A DNA stretch of 64,000 bases. It comes from Thamnaconus septentrionalis. Lineage: Eukaryota > Chordata > Actinopteri > Tetraodontiformes > Monacanthidae. How positions within the stretch are numbered: position 1 is the stretch's first letter; every line of letters begins with the position of its first letter. The stretch lies in NCBI GenBank assembly GCA_009823395.1, contig CM020507.1, positions 10,716,001 to 10,780,000 of the forward strand, in the 5' to 3' direction. The position numbers and the translations under genes were made by a program. A model generated the notes under the pieces. It was given only the letters and a program-made list of their open reading frames with translations, was not told where the DNA came from and did not search any database. This document shows positions 23,050 through 34,560 of this stretch, piece after piece.

Positions 23050-23275
23050 TCCTGTATTGACGAGGATCGCTTGCGGCTGGCGCACAAAATAGAGCGGCGC
23101 TTCGCTTCAACGTCCAGTGAACTGATGTTAAATGCATGGCGCGATCCGCGAGGGGAGCCGCGCGCCTGTTCGCGTCTGGTGTGAACTACTATATTGATTA
23201 ACATGGGCGCCGAATGGAAGCGCTCGGCGCTTCGCGGCACTTCCGCGTCCAGTGTGAACCGGGCGTTAGACTTAT
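23050..23275 (-). mobile_element. GC-rich DNA-transposon-like terminal segment
   Basis: Contains CGTCCAGTGTGAACCGGGCG close to its right end and, upstream, two related phrases: CGTCCAGTGAACTG and CGTCTGGTGTGAAC. Read on the minus strand it starts CGCCCGGTTCACACTGGACG, a form I associate with termini of some teleost DNA transposons. No transposase frame is present. The assignment is tentative. Confidence 0.4.
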
Positions 23276-23410
23276 ATACTGGTTTAGACATCTTTTCTGA
23301 AAGTGCTGCGTCGGCCACGAAGCATGCCTACAATTAATGAAGCACACCATCACTGACAAGTGCACCAACGTAGCTTCAGGACCTAGCATGAGATTTAGTG
23401 TAGGAACATG

Positions 23411-23440
23411 AAGTGTATGTAAACTTCTGACCACAACTGT
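23411..23440 (-). mobile_element. Tc1/mariner-type terminal inverted repeat end
   Basis: AAGTGTATGTAAACTTCTGA followed by CCACAACTGT closely matches the outer end of fish Tc1-like elements (family-typical ...GTATGTAAACTTC...ACTG-TA). It is followed by A, giving the TA expected at a Tc1 target. I found no partner end or transposase, so only one end remains. Confidence 0.75.
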
Positions 23441-23927
23441 AACTAACCAGTCAGATCAAAGCGAGCAAGCAGAATGGAGTCACTTTGCTGATGGGCTGGA
23501 TCGTAAAGACTTAAGGTGGGGGAACAGAATGTCCAAATTGTGACACATAAATATCCTGTCAGACAAAGGCTCTTAGAATTGTCCCCCTCTTACGGTGAGC
23601 AACTCGACGGACAGCCATTGTCTAACCTCTGCAAGGTAAGTGCACTGAATTCCTTCTTGTACCTATAAACTGTCAGGAAAATAATTATTTCCACTGCACT
23701 TGTCAATTTGTGTTAACGTGTAAGCTAATGCTTTTCAACAGTGTAAAAGCTGATTTTTACATGACTCAATAAATGCGTAACACCTCTACGATCAGGTTAG
23801 GGCCTGAACCTTTTTTCAGCCTCACTGTTATGCTGAAGTAACTTTTCAGCAAAGCTACCAGAGCATCCTCCGCACTAACTCGTGCCACTAATGTTTTTAT
23901 GTGGATTTGTGAGCCTGTGTGTATTAA

Positions 23928-24193
23928 TTTTGCTTTTTCCAACCGTTTTCGTGCAACGGCCCTCCAACCAGACTCTAACTCATAACTCTTCATATTTATG
24001 GATATAGTTAGAACGTTGGATCGGCTTTGACAATGCAAGATCCACTATAAAGGACACTGACTGCATAACATTCTTTTTTCTTTTTTTTTCCTCAACTGGC
24101 AGGCAGAACATGCTCAAAGGCTATTAAAACATGTCAGTCATAAATGCTGGCTTGTGATTGAACAACGCCCCATAACAACAGACATTTAACTGC
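23928..24193 (+). repeat. 268-bp direct duplication, right copy
   Basis: Second copy of the segment at 22462-22729, with only a few substitutions and 1-2 base indels. Unlike the left copy it continues directly into the element's own right half (GACGCCGAAATGGCTGAG), so this is probably the original location. Confidence 0.9.
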
Positions 24194-25904
24194 AGCACAG
24201 CCTAGCCAAAAGATAATACCAGTATCTTTCATGTAGACGCCGAAATGGCTGAGTTCTAAGCTTAGGTTGCTCCTGCTCGTTTGGAGCCCTGACGCCTTTC
24301 TCTATCTCTCCCTCTTTTTTAACACACATAAATGGCTGCAGTTTCCTTTAGGGAAGTCGTACAGACATCATTCAAACATCCACGTGTTTGTCTCATCAGT
24401 CGCCGGGCGTCGGCAGAGGTCGGGGGTCATCGGGGGTCGCGTCGGCCGTGGCGGCTCAGTCCCGTTTAATCCTGCTTGCAGGGCTAGTTCTTATTATTAT
24501 ACTTCCGCCGCCCTTTTGCGCTCAAATTTGACCCCCTGACCATAGAAAATATGCGAATTTTTTTTGCCCCATGGTGCAGAAATTGGTGAAAATTTCATAA
24601 AATGATGAGAAAAAGGCAAAATTCCACTCTCTAGCGCCCCCTACAGGCATCAAAAAAGTTAGAATGGGACCTAGCTTCCAGTAGGAAGGTCGAAAAAATA
24701 TGGGGAAAAATTCCACGCGTTCGTCTCGTCAAGCCCGACATTTCGTACGCTCTAACTTATATCGTCCGACATACAGGAAGTGAGTTATTTGCACTTTTTG
24801 ATTTCACGTTAAAAACTAACTTCTTCTAGGAAGGTCGTAGAGACATGGGGCCAACACCCACGCGTGCGGGCAATCCAGACCTATTTGCTGATATGCTGAC
24901 CTTTGACCCCACACAAACCGGAAGTGAGCTAGCGTCACTTGTTTGGAACAGAGTGAAAATACAAGGCTCAGAAAGCGCAAGTCCGACGGGCTTGAAAATT
25001 CAGTATGACATAGACTGGACCTTCAATCCACGGAATCATCAAAAAAAAAAATCGATTTTCAAAACGTTTCCGTTCAACGGCCCTCCAAAGTTGACGCACA
25101 TTGAAAATTGAGCAAAAATCGCTCAAAATCCCGCTGAAAACATTAAAATGCCTCTAGCGCCCTCTAGGAAGGTCGAAACGACATGGGACGAAAACCCACG
25201 CGTTCCTTGGATACAGACCTACATTCTGACACTCTGACCTTTGACCCCTGACAAACCGGAAGTTAGCTATTTCCACTTCTTTGAAATCATCCAGAGTGAC
25301 AGTACTCAACAAACCGTCAATGCTGCAACTTTCAAACCTTTTGTATTAAACAGACTAGACTCTCAGAAGGTCAACGTAAAAAGAATGGTCCGGATCGTTG
25401 CACCGTTTTCATTTTATAACCCTTGAAAGTCGATGCATGTCAAAACTGACCAAAATCCTAAAAACACACCAAAAAACTAAAAATGCACCTAGCGCCCTCT
25501 AGGAACATCGAAAATTGGTGCAACAAATATCCACGCGTTCGTCTCATCAAGCTCTACGTCGCGTACACTCTAATTTTTGGAATCCAACAAACAGGAAGTG
25601 AAATATTTCGAGTTGTTTGAGATCGCCTCAACGAAAAAAACGAAGATCGTATTTTCACTCACCACGGCTACACCGTTGCTCACTCACCGGATAACTATAC
25701 ATAGTTAGATAGCTGAAGTTCTTAGCTAAAAGATGATACCAATATCTTTCCTGTAGACGCCGGAATGGCGGAGTTCTGAGCTTAGATGTCCATGCTTGCA
25801 AAAGCGGAGCTAACGGAGCTAGCGGCGCTCCCTCTGCTGCTGCAGGTTGGGAGCCCCTCACGCCTGTCTCTTGCTCTCCCTCTTATTCAACAGCCATATA
25901 CTGT

Positions 25905-26455
25905 AAATGGCTGCAGTTTCCTTTACAAAAGTGCTACAGACGTCATTCAAACATCCACGTGTTTGTCTCATCAAGGCCTATATGTTACATTTGACAGGCA
26001 CTTCAAAAGACTGCAGGTAAAAAATCTGCATCATTTGCATATACAGGCTTATGATGATTAGACCTCTTGTCCAACATTCTCAAGACACAAATGGCTGCAG
26101 TTTCCTTCACCAAAGTGCTACAGGCGTCATTCAAACACCGACGTGTTTGTCTCATCAAGACCTTTATTTTACAATTTACAGCCACTTCAAAAAAAACAAA
26201 CCAACAAAATAAAAAAATCCTGGTGAAAAATCTGCATCATTTCCATCCACAGGCTTATGATGATTAATTAGACCACTTCTCCCTCTTTCTGATCACAGAC
26301 ATAAATAGCTGCAGTTTCCTTTAGGGAAGTCATACAGACGTCATTCAAACACCCACGTCTTTGTCTCCTTAAGGCCTATAATTTAGATTTGACAACATGT
26401 TCCAAAAAAAAAAAAAAAAAAAAAACTGAAAAAATCTGCATCATTTGCATAGACT
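25905..26455 (+). repeat. Three tandem units of 184-214 bp in element alpha
   Basis: Units start at 25905, 26089 and 26303 with AAATGGCTGCAGTTTCCTT or a one-base variant. They share ACAGACGTCATTCAAACA, GTTTGTCTCATCAAG and ATCTGCATCATTT. A single matching unit occurs at 24330 in the inner copy, so the outer copy has expanded. Confidence 0.85.
26402..26425. repeat. Poly(A) tract, about 24 bp
   Basis: Uninterrupted A run inside the third internal unit of element alpha. It accounts for the lysine run at the start of the long + frame here. Confidence 0.95.
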
Positions 26456-26470
26456 TCTTTCAGCAGATGG

Positions 26471-26620
26471 CGTCGGCAGAGGACGAGGGTCAATTGCAGG
26501 CGTCGGCAGAGGTCGTGGGGCAATTGCAGGCGTCGGCAGAGGTCGTGGGGCAATTGCAGGCGTCGGCAGAGGTCGTGGGGCAATTGCAGGCGTCGGCAGG
26601 GGTCGGGGGTCGTCGTGGGT
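26471..26620 (+). repeat. 30-bp tandem repeat, four units plus a diverged fifth
   Basis: The unit is CGTCGGCAGAGGTCGTGGGG plus CAATTGCAGG, with starts at 26471, 26501, 26531, 26561 and 26591. Middle units are identical; the first and last are diverged. Because 30 is a multiple of three and the unit lacks stops in most frames, it creates several long repeat-protein frames on both strands, including the 210-codon frame at 26389-27021. I treat these as artefacts. Confidence 0.95.
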
Positions 26621-26756
26621 CGTCGGGGGTCGCGTCGGCAACGGCAGGGGTCGGAGATCGTCGGGGGTCGCGTCGGCCACGTCGGGGGTCGTCGTGGGTC
26701 GTCGGGGGTCGCGTCGGCCACGGCGGCTCAGTCCCGCAAACGCTGCTTGCAGCTTT

Positions 26757-28090
26757 AATTTTGAATTCCTTTTTGGGCAGTGAAAATAATTCATGCTTTT
26801 TTTTTTTCTTTTCTGGTGGGCAAAAGTTATTATTCAGGACGGAAGAAGAAAACACAGAGCAAGAAAAGACCATTAGACAAAGAGATATTCCAACTTCATC
26901 TCTGCCCTCCAGTGGCACAGCAGAGGGAGATGAAGAAGTCTTGTGTGTGAAGGTGGGCAGTGAGCTTAAAACTATTGTGAATCTTCTTCTACTTCCTGTC
27001 TTTACCCTGCTCTGCATTTAATGACTCTTTTAGCATGTGGATATGTCTTCCTCTAAACACCCATGCCATTGGATCTGGTCATTTTAAATGCCTCCTCCAA
27101 CCGTACTTCCTGCCCTCCCTGTCAAAGGCTGCTTGGTGCAGCGCAGCATGCCTTCTTTTTTCTCCCCCTCTAGCCCCGCCCTCTGACCTCAGCCTGGAGC
27201 CTGATTGGTGTGAGCAGCTGATCACCTGCACGAATTAGAGCGGGAGGTCTGTCAACACAGGAAGCAGCTGTTTTCACTCTGAGCAGGTTCCTTCGCTGAG
27301 TGTCTCTGCTTCAGCTTCTAGCTGGTTGTTGCGGCTTTTTCTGGACCAGGTACAAGTGGTTTTTTTTTTTCTACTTTAACAAATAAATAATAAACGCTGT
27401 CTTTTATGTTTTATTCAAAGCCTCCGAGGGCAGTCGGAGATTTGTTTGGGGTTTTAGATAATCACTCCCCATTTGTCTTCTCGAGTTCACATTTTGAAAA
27501 GCAAAATGAAAAAAAAAAAAAAAAATTCTTGGAAGTTGATCAGATGAACCCTCTGTCTGGGGACAGGGGACAAATCCGATGTCTGCCACTAGATGCTGTT
27601 GCCCTAAAAAAGTCGAGTCAGAAGTAGAGATGAGCTGAAGTGCCACTGCGCTGTTAGATTAATGAGCCAATGCTGTCGAGCTCTGTGAGAACTGCTGGCA
27701 TCGCACCGACTGCACCATTGTCGACGAGCTCAGGAGTCACTGTTTTTTTCGTGGCCGTCCCTCCTGCCGTTTTCTCCTCACAGGGCTCAGATTGATCCCA
27801 AAAATACTCAGAGCAGCCGAAAACAAGTCAGACGTGCCAGAATTCAGACGAAATCCCAGCAATCCACTTTATTTTTTAGGCTGCTAATCTATGAACTAAA
27901 AAAAGACTGATTGGTGATGTGGGTGATTTTTTTTGATATTACTATTATTAATTAAAGTGTTTCTCCAGTTTTTGCAAAAAAAAAAGAAAAAAAAAGTATG
28001 TAGCTGCACAGCAGTGATCAGCTTTTTTTTTTTTTTTTTGACAGATGGCATGTTCTCACTTCTAAACTGGCTGATATTAGCCGTTGGCTG
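26757..28090. other. Intergenic DNA with several A/T runs, no gene seen
   Basis: Poly(A) at 27509-27524 and, near 27977-28038, an A-rich run followed within 40 bp by a T17 run. No recognised gene or repeat family. The region after 26757 has ordinary composition. Confidence 0.3.
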
Positions 28091-28830
28091 TGAATGGACA
28101 GTAAAATCACCATATGCCGCAATATGCTGCACAGACTGAGGCAGAGGCCGAGTGCATTTAAGGGGCATAGAGTGGCAAGAGGAGGCATTAATAAGGGGGA
28201 TGCAACATATGTTGGCATTGCAGCATCTTCACATGGTCTCAGACACCCGCTGGAGCTGCCGCACACACACAACTGCGTACACACACGGTGGAAACTGTAG
28301 CGCAAGACAGACACTGACGTCATGGCGACTGAATGGGAAGGAACTTTGATCGCTTTTCAATTCATCTCAGGCATGTCATGTATGCATCATTAAACTGCTT
28401 TTAATTAGAAGGGAATTATTAGTAATGGATTGCCTGCTCATAAATACTTGATTGATCTTTGAATGGAAGTCACTTTATTGCTTGGCGACGATCGTTTCGT
28501 ACATGTGCGGATTTCAGCCGGGACGTGATCCTCCGTGCAGACCTGCAAATGGTTCCTTCCCTCGTCGCGAATGAATTTTTCTCTGCTTGACAGGTGAGGC
28601 GGAAGGAGGGGGTGAGTGGCGGAGAGAGATGGAGGGAGCAGCGGCCTGGTGTAAAAGTCTCTTCAGCAGCGGTTCCTTTCAGGCCTCGCTGACAGGTGCG
28701 TGTTTCCCTCCACAGAGACAAATTCAAGTGTTTTTGGGTCATTCGGCATGTGAGGTTGGCGTAATGAGCTCCGCACACAAACTGTTCATGGTAAAGATGA
28801 GTTCAGGTGATTAAAATTGCCAGGTAAAAA
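28091..28830. promoter_or_regulatory. Candidate conserved non-coding block
   Basis: Repeat-free, with TTTTAATTAGAAGG, ATTATTAGTAATGG and a CTTGATTGATC core at 28390-28460, then CpG-bearing sequence. Frames on both strands overlap and none has a domain. Its enhancer-like nature is inferred. Confidence 0.28.
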
Positions 28831-29899
<1,069 letters not shown>

Positions 29900-30900
29900 G
29901 ACAGCAAGTCCAGAGTGGTAAATGTCGCTCAGTCACACTGAGTTGAAACCCCAGTCTGGAACAAGTGCTCTAGGCTACACACGGTGGCCATCACTCAAAG
30001 TCTTTATGGCCACTGATCCATAAGAGTTGCTGGTAGGTAAAGTGTCCCATCAAACTGCGACGTATGGAACATCTTTAAAGGCCAAACGCAGCAACATTTT
30101 CACAAAATGAAACGGAGAGTACACACGATTCTCTGTTTTCAGTTGCTAATGCTAATGGTATCATATTTGTGTTAGCAGAAGGAGCAGGTTGTCATGACTG
30201 TTATATGGCGGCCTCGGGTCACGTTGAAAGATTCACGCTGTACGTAGGGATCAATTTGTGTGCGACGTGCCTTTTTTTTGGTTTTAGACACTTTAAGATC
30301 TTGGATAGTAACCAACCTCTCCATAGTCTTAGGGTATTAAGTCACCAACCATGTATCTTAAACAATCGTGAGAATTACAGGGTTTAGATTAAAGGAGGAG
30401 ACTTTGGACTGGATTTTGGATTCAATCATAACATTTTTAGTCTTGTCTTGTTTTTCTGTTCTTTCCTTTAAGCAGCAGATTAGTGTGTGAGACGGCTACT
30501 AATGTGTGTCTAGTGTGTTGACTGGATGAAAACTAGAATTTTTAAGACAACCAAAATATGAAATTACAGTAAATTAACTGCAAAAATGAAGGCTGTGGCC
30601 TCTCCGTGATCCTTTTTTGTCCTCTCACATTTTTGCTTTTGAGTAACAGCTGCCCAGCTTCTTCCCTCCTCCAGTCTAAGAGCTGACGTGTCAGCTTGCG
30701 TCGGCCTGCTCTGGGAATCAAAACCCCTTGGCTAAAATCTGGCAGGCCGAATGAAATCACGCCGTTGGTCGATAGCCAAAAATCGTAGTAAATAAATGAT
30801 GCGGCTTTATCTCGCTCGCCCGTCGGCAAAATGGGTTTGAGTGGTGAGAGAGAGAAAAAAAAAAATCTCATGTAAATCCTCTCCGCCCCTGGAGACTGTG
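29900..30900. other. Intergenic DNA, no gene seen
   Basis: Ordinary composition with no recognised repeat family. The 147-codon minus frame at 30542-30985 has no domain I know. Confidence 0.3.
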
Positions 30901-31650
30901 TCTGGAAAAACCTGCTGCAGCGAGTATTTTCTTCTATTGACCCGGAGAGAGCGCAGGGCCTCTGAGCTTCTTGGCCACGTGCCACACGCTACTGCTTCTC
31001 CATCACCGCGCAGAGCGCGAGCAGGGGGACGTGCTTGTTGTTCACCCAACCTGGCAACCAATGAAAAAACAGCTGGAGTATTGCCGAGTATCCACTGAAG
31101 TTGAGAGCCGTTCTCCTGGCTGCAGCCTTCGCCTTCAGAGTGAAAAGGGAATCTCCTGAACCGCAATTCTCATTCCCCCAACAAATGCAGCACAATTAGA
31201 CACTATTGCATGACACCAGCGCGGTGTACTTGCAATGAGCAGGACCCCTTGACTCCTCGCCGCCCATTTTTGGGGCGCTGACCGATGGTCAAATGGACCC
31301 TGCCTGGCGAGCCATCAGGCAAACGATCATGGAAATGGCAGCTGGCTCAGCAGTGGAGCGCCGCTGATTTCATTAAGAACTGCAGCATTAATGACGATGG
31401 CGTCTCTGTAGCGGGGCCGCCGGCGTGTTTGCATTACATCCGTAGGCGCTTCGTCCACCCGGCCACCCCATCGCTCTTACGGCGAGGCTCTGCCTTACAG
31501 GAAATGGGCTGGTTTTAATGCTTTATGTCTGCCGCTGTAATGGCCGTGCCTCAGCAGTCGCTTGTTTGCCTTTATTTTCTGCTGTTTTGCTGACTCTGTA
31601 AGGAGCCTATTATTCAAGAGGAGCAGTATTTAGGCTGTCCGTGTTTGAAG
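30901..31650. promoter_or_regulatory. Strong candidate conserved non-coding block
   Basis: About 750 bp without any simple or dispersed repeat. It has many TAAT/ATTA cores: CACAATTAGAC, TTTCATTAAGAACTGCAGC, GCATTAATGACGATGG and TTTTAATGC. CpGs are also moderately frequent. The evenness and motif density mark it out from neighbouring DNA. I see no splice-bounded frame. Function as an enhancer is inferred. Confidence 0.38.
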
Positions 31651-31950
31651 ATGAATTGTGTGGGTCCTTGATGCTTTAGCGCTGCCTTTGCTTACAGCGG
31701 TTTCCCCTGATTTGTGGTACATAAAGTGCCCTGGTGTGTATACGTGAGTAAAGCTCTTGAGCCGAGGCAGGGAATCTACCCTGCGATCATCTGTGCTTGA
31801 CACCAAGCTCCGAGGTGCAGAGCCAAAATTGGAAAATGTTTTTACATCGTCTAAACACTTCTGCACTTAGTTACACAAGGACGAAAATGGCCCATTATCC
31901 ATTTCCATATTGTTTTCATACTGCAGCAATACATTATTTATTTCAACATT
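31651..31950. other. Spacer, no feature seen
   Basis: Ordinary single-copy DNA leading into an inverted-repeat element. Confidence 0.3.
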
Positions 31951-32432
31951 AAAGCAGCACTATGTGGTTTATTTACTGTAAAAGTCTAGCTTCAAGATCA
32001 GTGTTAAAATTCATTGGCTTGTAATTGGGAGAATAGCATCCCGGCCATTGACACAGTGCCCCCAACTGGCCTGGTATAAAACCAACTACTTTAGATTGCC
32101 TGCCCAGTACCCTCTTACAAAAAAATCACTTGTCCAATCTGTTGCTTGGCTGCTCTCTCTTCTTCTTTTTCTTTCATTTTCTGACGCCATTTTGGCTTTT
32201 CAGATTCTACTGCTGTTATAAACACAAGGAGCCCACTAGCTAGCTGACAAGCTAACTTCTTACAGTTAGGCAAGAGGTGTTGATGCTTGAGTGTGATAGA
32301 AGTAGTACATGCTCCTCTAAGTGGAAGCTAAGCAACCAGCGTTACGATGCAGTTCCAAGCCAGCTGGGGGCGCTATGTGTCAGATCACTGAAATGCAAGT
32401 TTTGAGGTAGAAAAACCACATAATGCAGCTTT
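31951..32432. mobile_element. MITE of about 482 bp with 20-bp terminal inverted repeats
   Basis: The left end AAAGCAGCACTATGTGGTTT and the right end AAACCACATAATGCAGCTTT are inverted repeats matching at 18 of 20 positions. The interior is non-coding. The ends resemble the 'AAAGCTGCA-TATGT' class of short teleost elements I know, usually placed near hAT. No clear target-site duplication could be read. Confidence 0.85.
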
Positions 32433-32700
32433 ATCTCTGTGTGTTTCAGTCAGCCCAGTCTGTGACCCATGCAAAGTAAATAAAACATTGCACGATTGTA
32501 AATGGCTAAGTGTGAAGTTAATGTTGATCAGATTTTCATCAGCAGTTAACACTAACTTTCATTCTTTTGCAACAGTAGCACCTTTTGTTGCGGTGTTGCC
32601 TTGCATTTAGACTAATGACCGTCATTTTCCCCTTGTGTGTGTCCTAACTATATAGACCTGGGAAGGTAATTTAGTTTTTTAAAGCTGGGCACTCCTGTTC
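32433..32700. other. Spacer, no feature seen
   Basis: Ordinary AT-leaning sequence. Confidence 0.3.
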
Positions 32701-33830
32701 AAACTATTTAGCGTCACATGGCTACACTTCAAACTTGTTTAGCATGCAGTTTCACGGTGAGCATGGGGAAACCTGCTGCATGCCTTATGAGGTTGTTCCA
32801 GGGCTTTATCTCCTCCTTGATGTCTTTTTCTGCGGCTAGAGATGCTCTGAAATCGTTTCAGGTCAGGCCACCAGGAGTTCACAATGCGAGCCGGTCCGCG
32901 GCTCAGATGGAATCTCTGATCCCCAGATAACATCTCCACACGCTCTGCTCCGGCCTTCCCTTCATCTTTCTCTTTTGGATTTCCTTCTTCTTTTTCTGAG
33001 GCTGCATTGCAAGGCTTTCAGCAGGCCAGTGCCGCTGATAAACATCTCTGAGGGGACAACCAGTGTCCAGCAACCGCGGAGAGATATGTTCGTCCTCCAC
33101 CGGTGGTCGGCCGGCCACCCGAACCAATATAGCGGACGGTGTTGAATACAGCGCATGATTTGTTGAATGCTGTGTGTGTGTGTGTGTGTTCGTCTGGGGG
33201 GGTTGAAGTTTGTTGCAAAAATCAGCATATTAGTGCAAATCATACGTCATGTGGCCATCTCATAATGAGTCTTCTAATCAGCCTGCCAGAGAGACTGACA
33301 GACAGTGAGTTTGTATGTATTCATGTTTCCTCTGAGCGCGTGCACGTTTGAATGCATGTCCGCGCGCACGGCCAGCAGTCTCATAGCTTCGCCCTCTAAT
33401 CCCGAGTTTATCAGCGGGTCACTGAGGTGGGAACAGCACCCGGACGTCAGTCATCTGGCCGGCCAACCAAAACCTCTTTATTTCCACTGTCACCGAAACC
33501 CATTTGGGGAGGGTGGAGATTTATTTGGACTCTCTTATCTCTGCAGTCCAGTCAGGAATCACATAACTGAACTGCTGTATCTTTTTTCGCCCTCGGGACA
33601 AAGTGAGAGTAAAGGGCCGAACCATCCGGATACTTGAAAATGTTTCTGCAACGTCTGTCTGAAAACACGAAGGGAGCAGCTGTATTCAAGGCACATGTCT
33701 TTCATGTCCGCAAAAGTCGGTCTTTAAATCTAAAATATGAAACGGTAAGCGAGGCGGTTGGAATTACCGCTCAGCCTTGGCACCTTTGTGAAAGTAGCTA
33801 CTGTTATGTGACTGATTAATATCAATTAGC
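32701..33830. promoter_or_regulatory. Candidate conserved non-coding region with a short GT tract
   Basis: Mostly repeat-free apart from (GT)n at 33172-33190. Composition is balanced and CpGs are scattered, for example at 33350-33460. The frames at 32718-32939 (both strands) and 33305-33637 look unusually mixed in residues but match no family I recognise and are not called. Regulatory role is inferred. Confidence 0.25.
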
Positions 33831-34200
33831 CAGTTAAAGCTCCAGTTTGGGTTGTATAAGCACACAAAAGAGTGAATGCTTAGATTTTCATAACTGCTGC
33901 TACTTCCTGAAGGCCTTCAGCTGCAGCTGGGGGAACATCATTTAATTACGTACACAAAGAAATGAGGAAACAATAAAAGGAAAAAGTCACAAAATTTTAT
34001 TTTTCACCAGCAGTGGTGCAAGTAATTTAAAATGTGTGTCTTTGTAAAACTTTTTTTTTAACTTCATCAGGCCCAAATTGTTTATTGGAAGCTAATTATG
34101 ACTAGTAATATGCTTTTAGTTAAATGGTCGGTCATAATCTAATCCTGTATCAACATTTAAAAATAAATCAGGCTTCCTTATTTGGTTTTGGACACATTTC
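33831..34200. other. AT-rich spacer, no gene seen
   Basis: A/T runs; nothing recognised. Confidence 0.3.
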
Positions 34201-34560
34201 AATCTTGGTACAACCGTTTCTGTCTGCGCAGCTGTCGTCGTCGTTGAATTGTTTCTGCTACGACTCTCCAAAATGTCCCTTTTATCTCAATAAAAGTAAC
34301 GAATGGCCCGACTGTGAGGCACGGACTGGGAGAGGAGAAACACTGAAGCAGCGTTTTTTCCATTTTAGCCGCGTTGGCTCAAGTGGGTTTGCCACCAGCA
34401 TGCATCAGGCCGGTTAAGAGGTTAGGCCTGGCAAGTCATTACTGTCAGAGCTAATGTAGAGAGACGAGGAGAGGGACCCGGGAGGTAAGCGCTCGCTAAT
34501 GAAAGAGCACGCCGCTAAGTTCAACAATTACACGCAAATGCAAATGTATGTATAACACAC
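34201..34560. promoter_or_regulatory. Candidate regulatory block with octamer-like site
   Basis: Contains CGCTCGCTAATGAAAGAGC and CACGCAAATGCAAATGTATG. The latter includes ATGCAAAT, the POU-factor octamer form. Repeat-free. Inference only. Confidence 0.28.

Larger units (their letters stand above)
22730..23927. mobile_element. Foreign segment between the direct duplications
   Basis: It has no match to the surrounding element and is a patchwork. In order, it holds a GT run, a 31-bp unit present twice (22772-22832), a GT/GC tract, a GC-rich transposon-like segment (23050-23275) and a Tc1-type end (23411-23440). The rest is unclassified. It was probably brought in by insertion with later duplication of flanking element sequence; the order of events is not resolved. 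Confidence 0.55.
21670..24483 (+). mobile_element. Inner 'GGGACTGAGC' element (copy beta), non-coding
   Basis: Begins GGGACTGAGCC (21670-21680), with a perfect 14-bp hairpin (21684-21697 with 21701-21714), then (ATT)n and repeated AAGGTCG-containing units. Near its right end is a GTCGGCAGAGGTCGGGGGTC segment, then the inverted terminus GGCTCAGTCCC (24453-24463) and a CTGCTTGCAG tail. It contains no open frame with a domain, so it is non-autonomous. It is interrupted by a 268-bp direct duplication around about 1.2 kb of other sequence. It matches the outer copy landmark by landmark. The superfamily is not established. Confidence 0.72.
24484..26756 (+). mobile_element. Body and tail of outer 'GGGACTGAGC' element (copy alpha)
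   Basis: Starts with TTATTATTATACTTCCGCCG and runs through GGCAAAATTCCACT, TAGCGCCCCCTA and AGGAAGGTCG units, GACGCCGGAATGGCGGAG and three CTGCAGTTTCCTT units. A 30-bp tandem follows, then the terminus GGCTCAGTCCC (26725-26735) and CGCTGCTTGCAGCTTTAATT. Order and content match the inner element, so with 21586-21669 it forms one split copy of about 2.36 kb. No coding capacity is seen. Confidence 0.72.

Noticed and set aside
26389..27021. 210-codon + frame with a repeated VGQLQASAE-type sequence
   Set aside because: It is the 30-bp minisatellite of a transposon tail read in one phase. Other phases and the minus strand are open too, it starts in a poly(A) run, and it has no domain.
27960..28045. 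A-run and T-run 40 bp apart as a foldback or MITE
   Set aside because: Only homopolymers pair; there is no specific inverted sequence around them.
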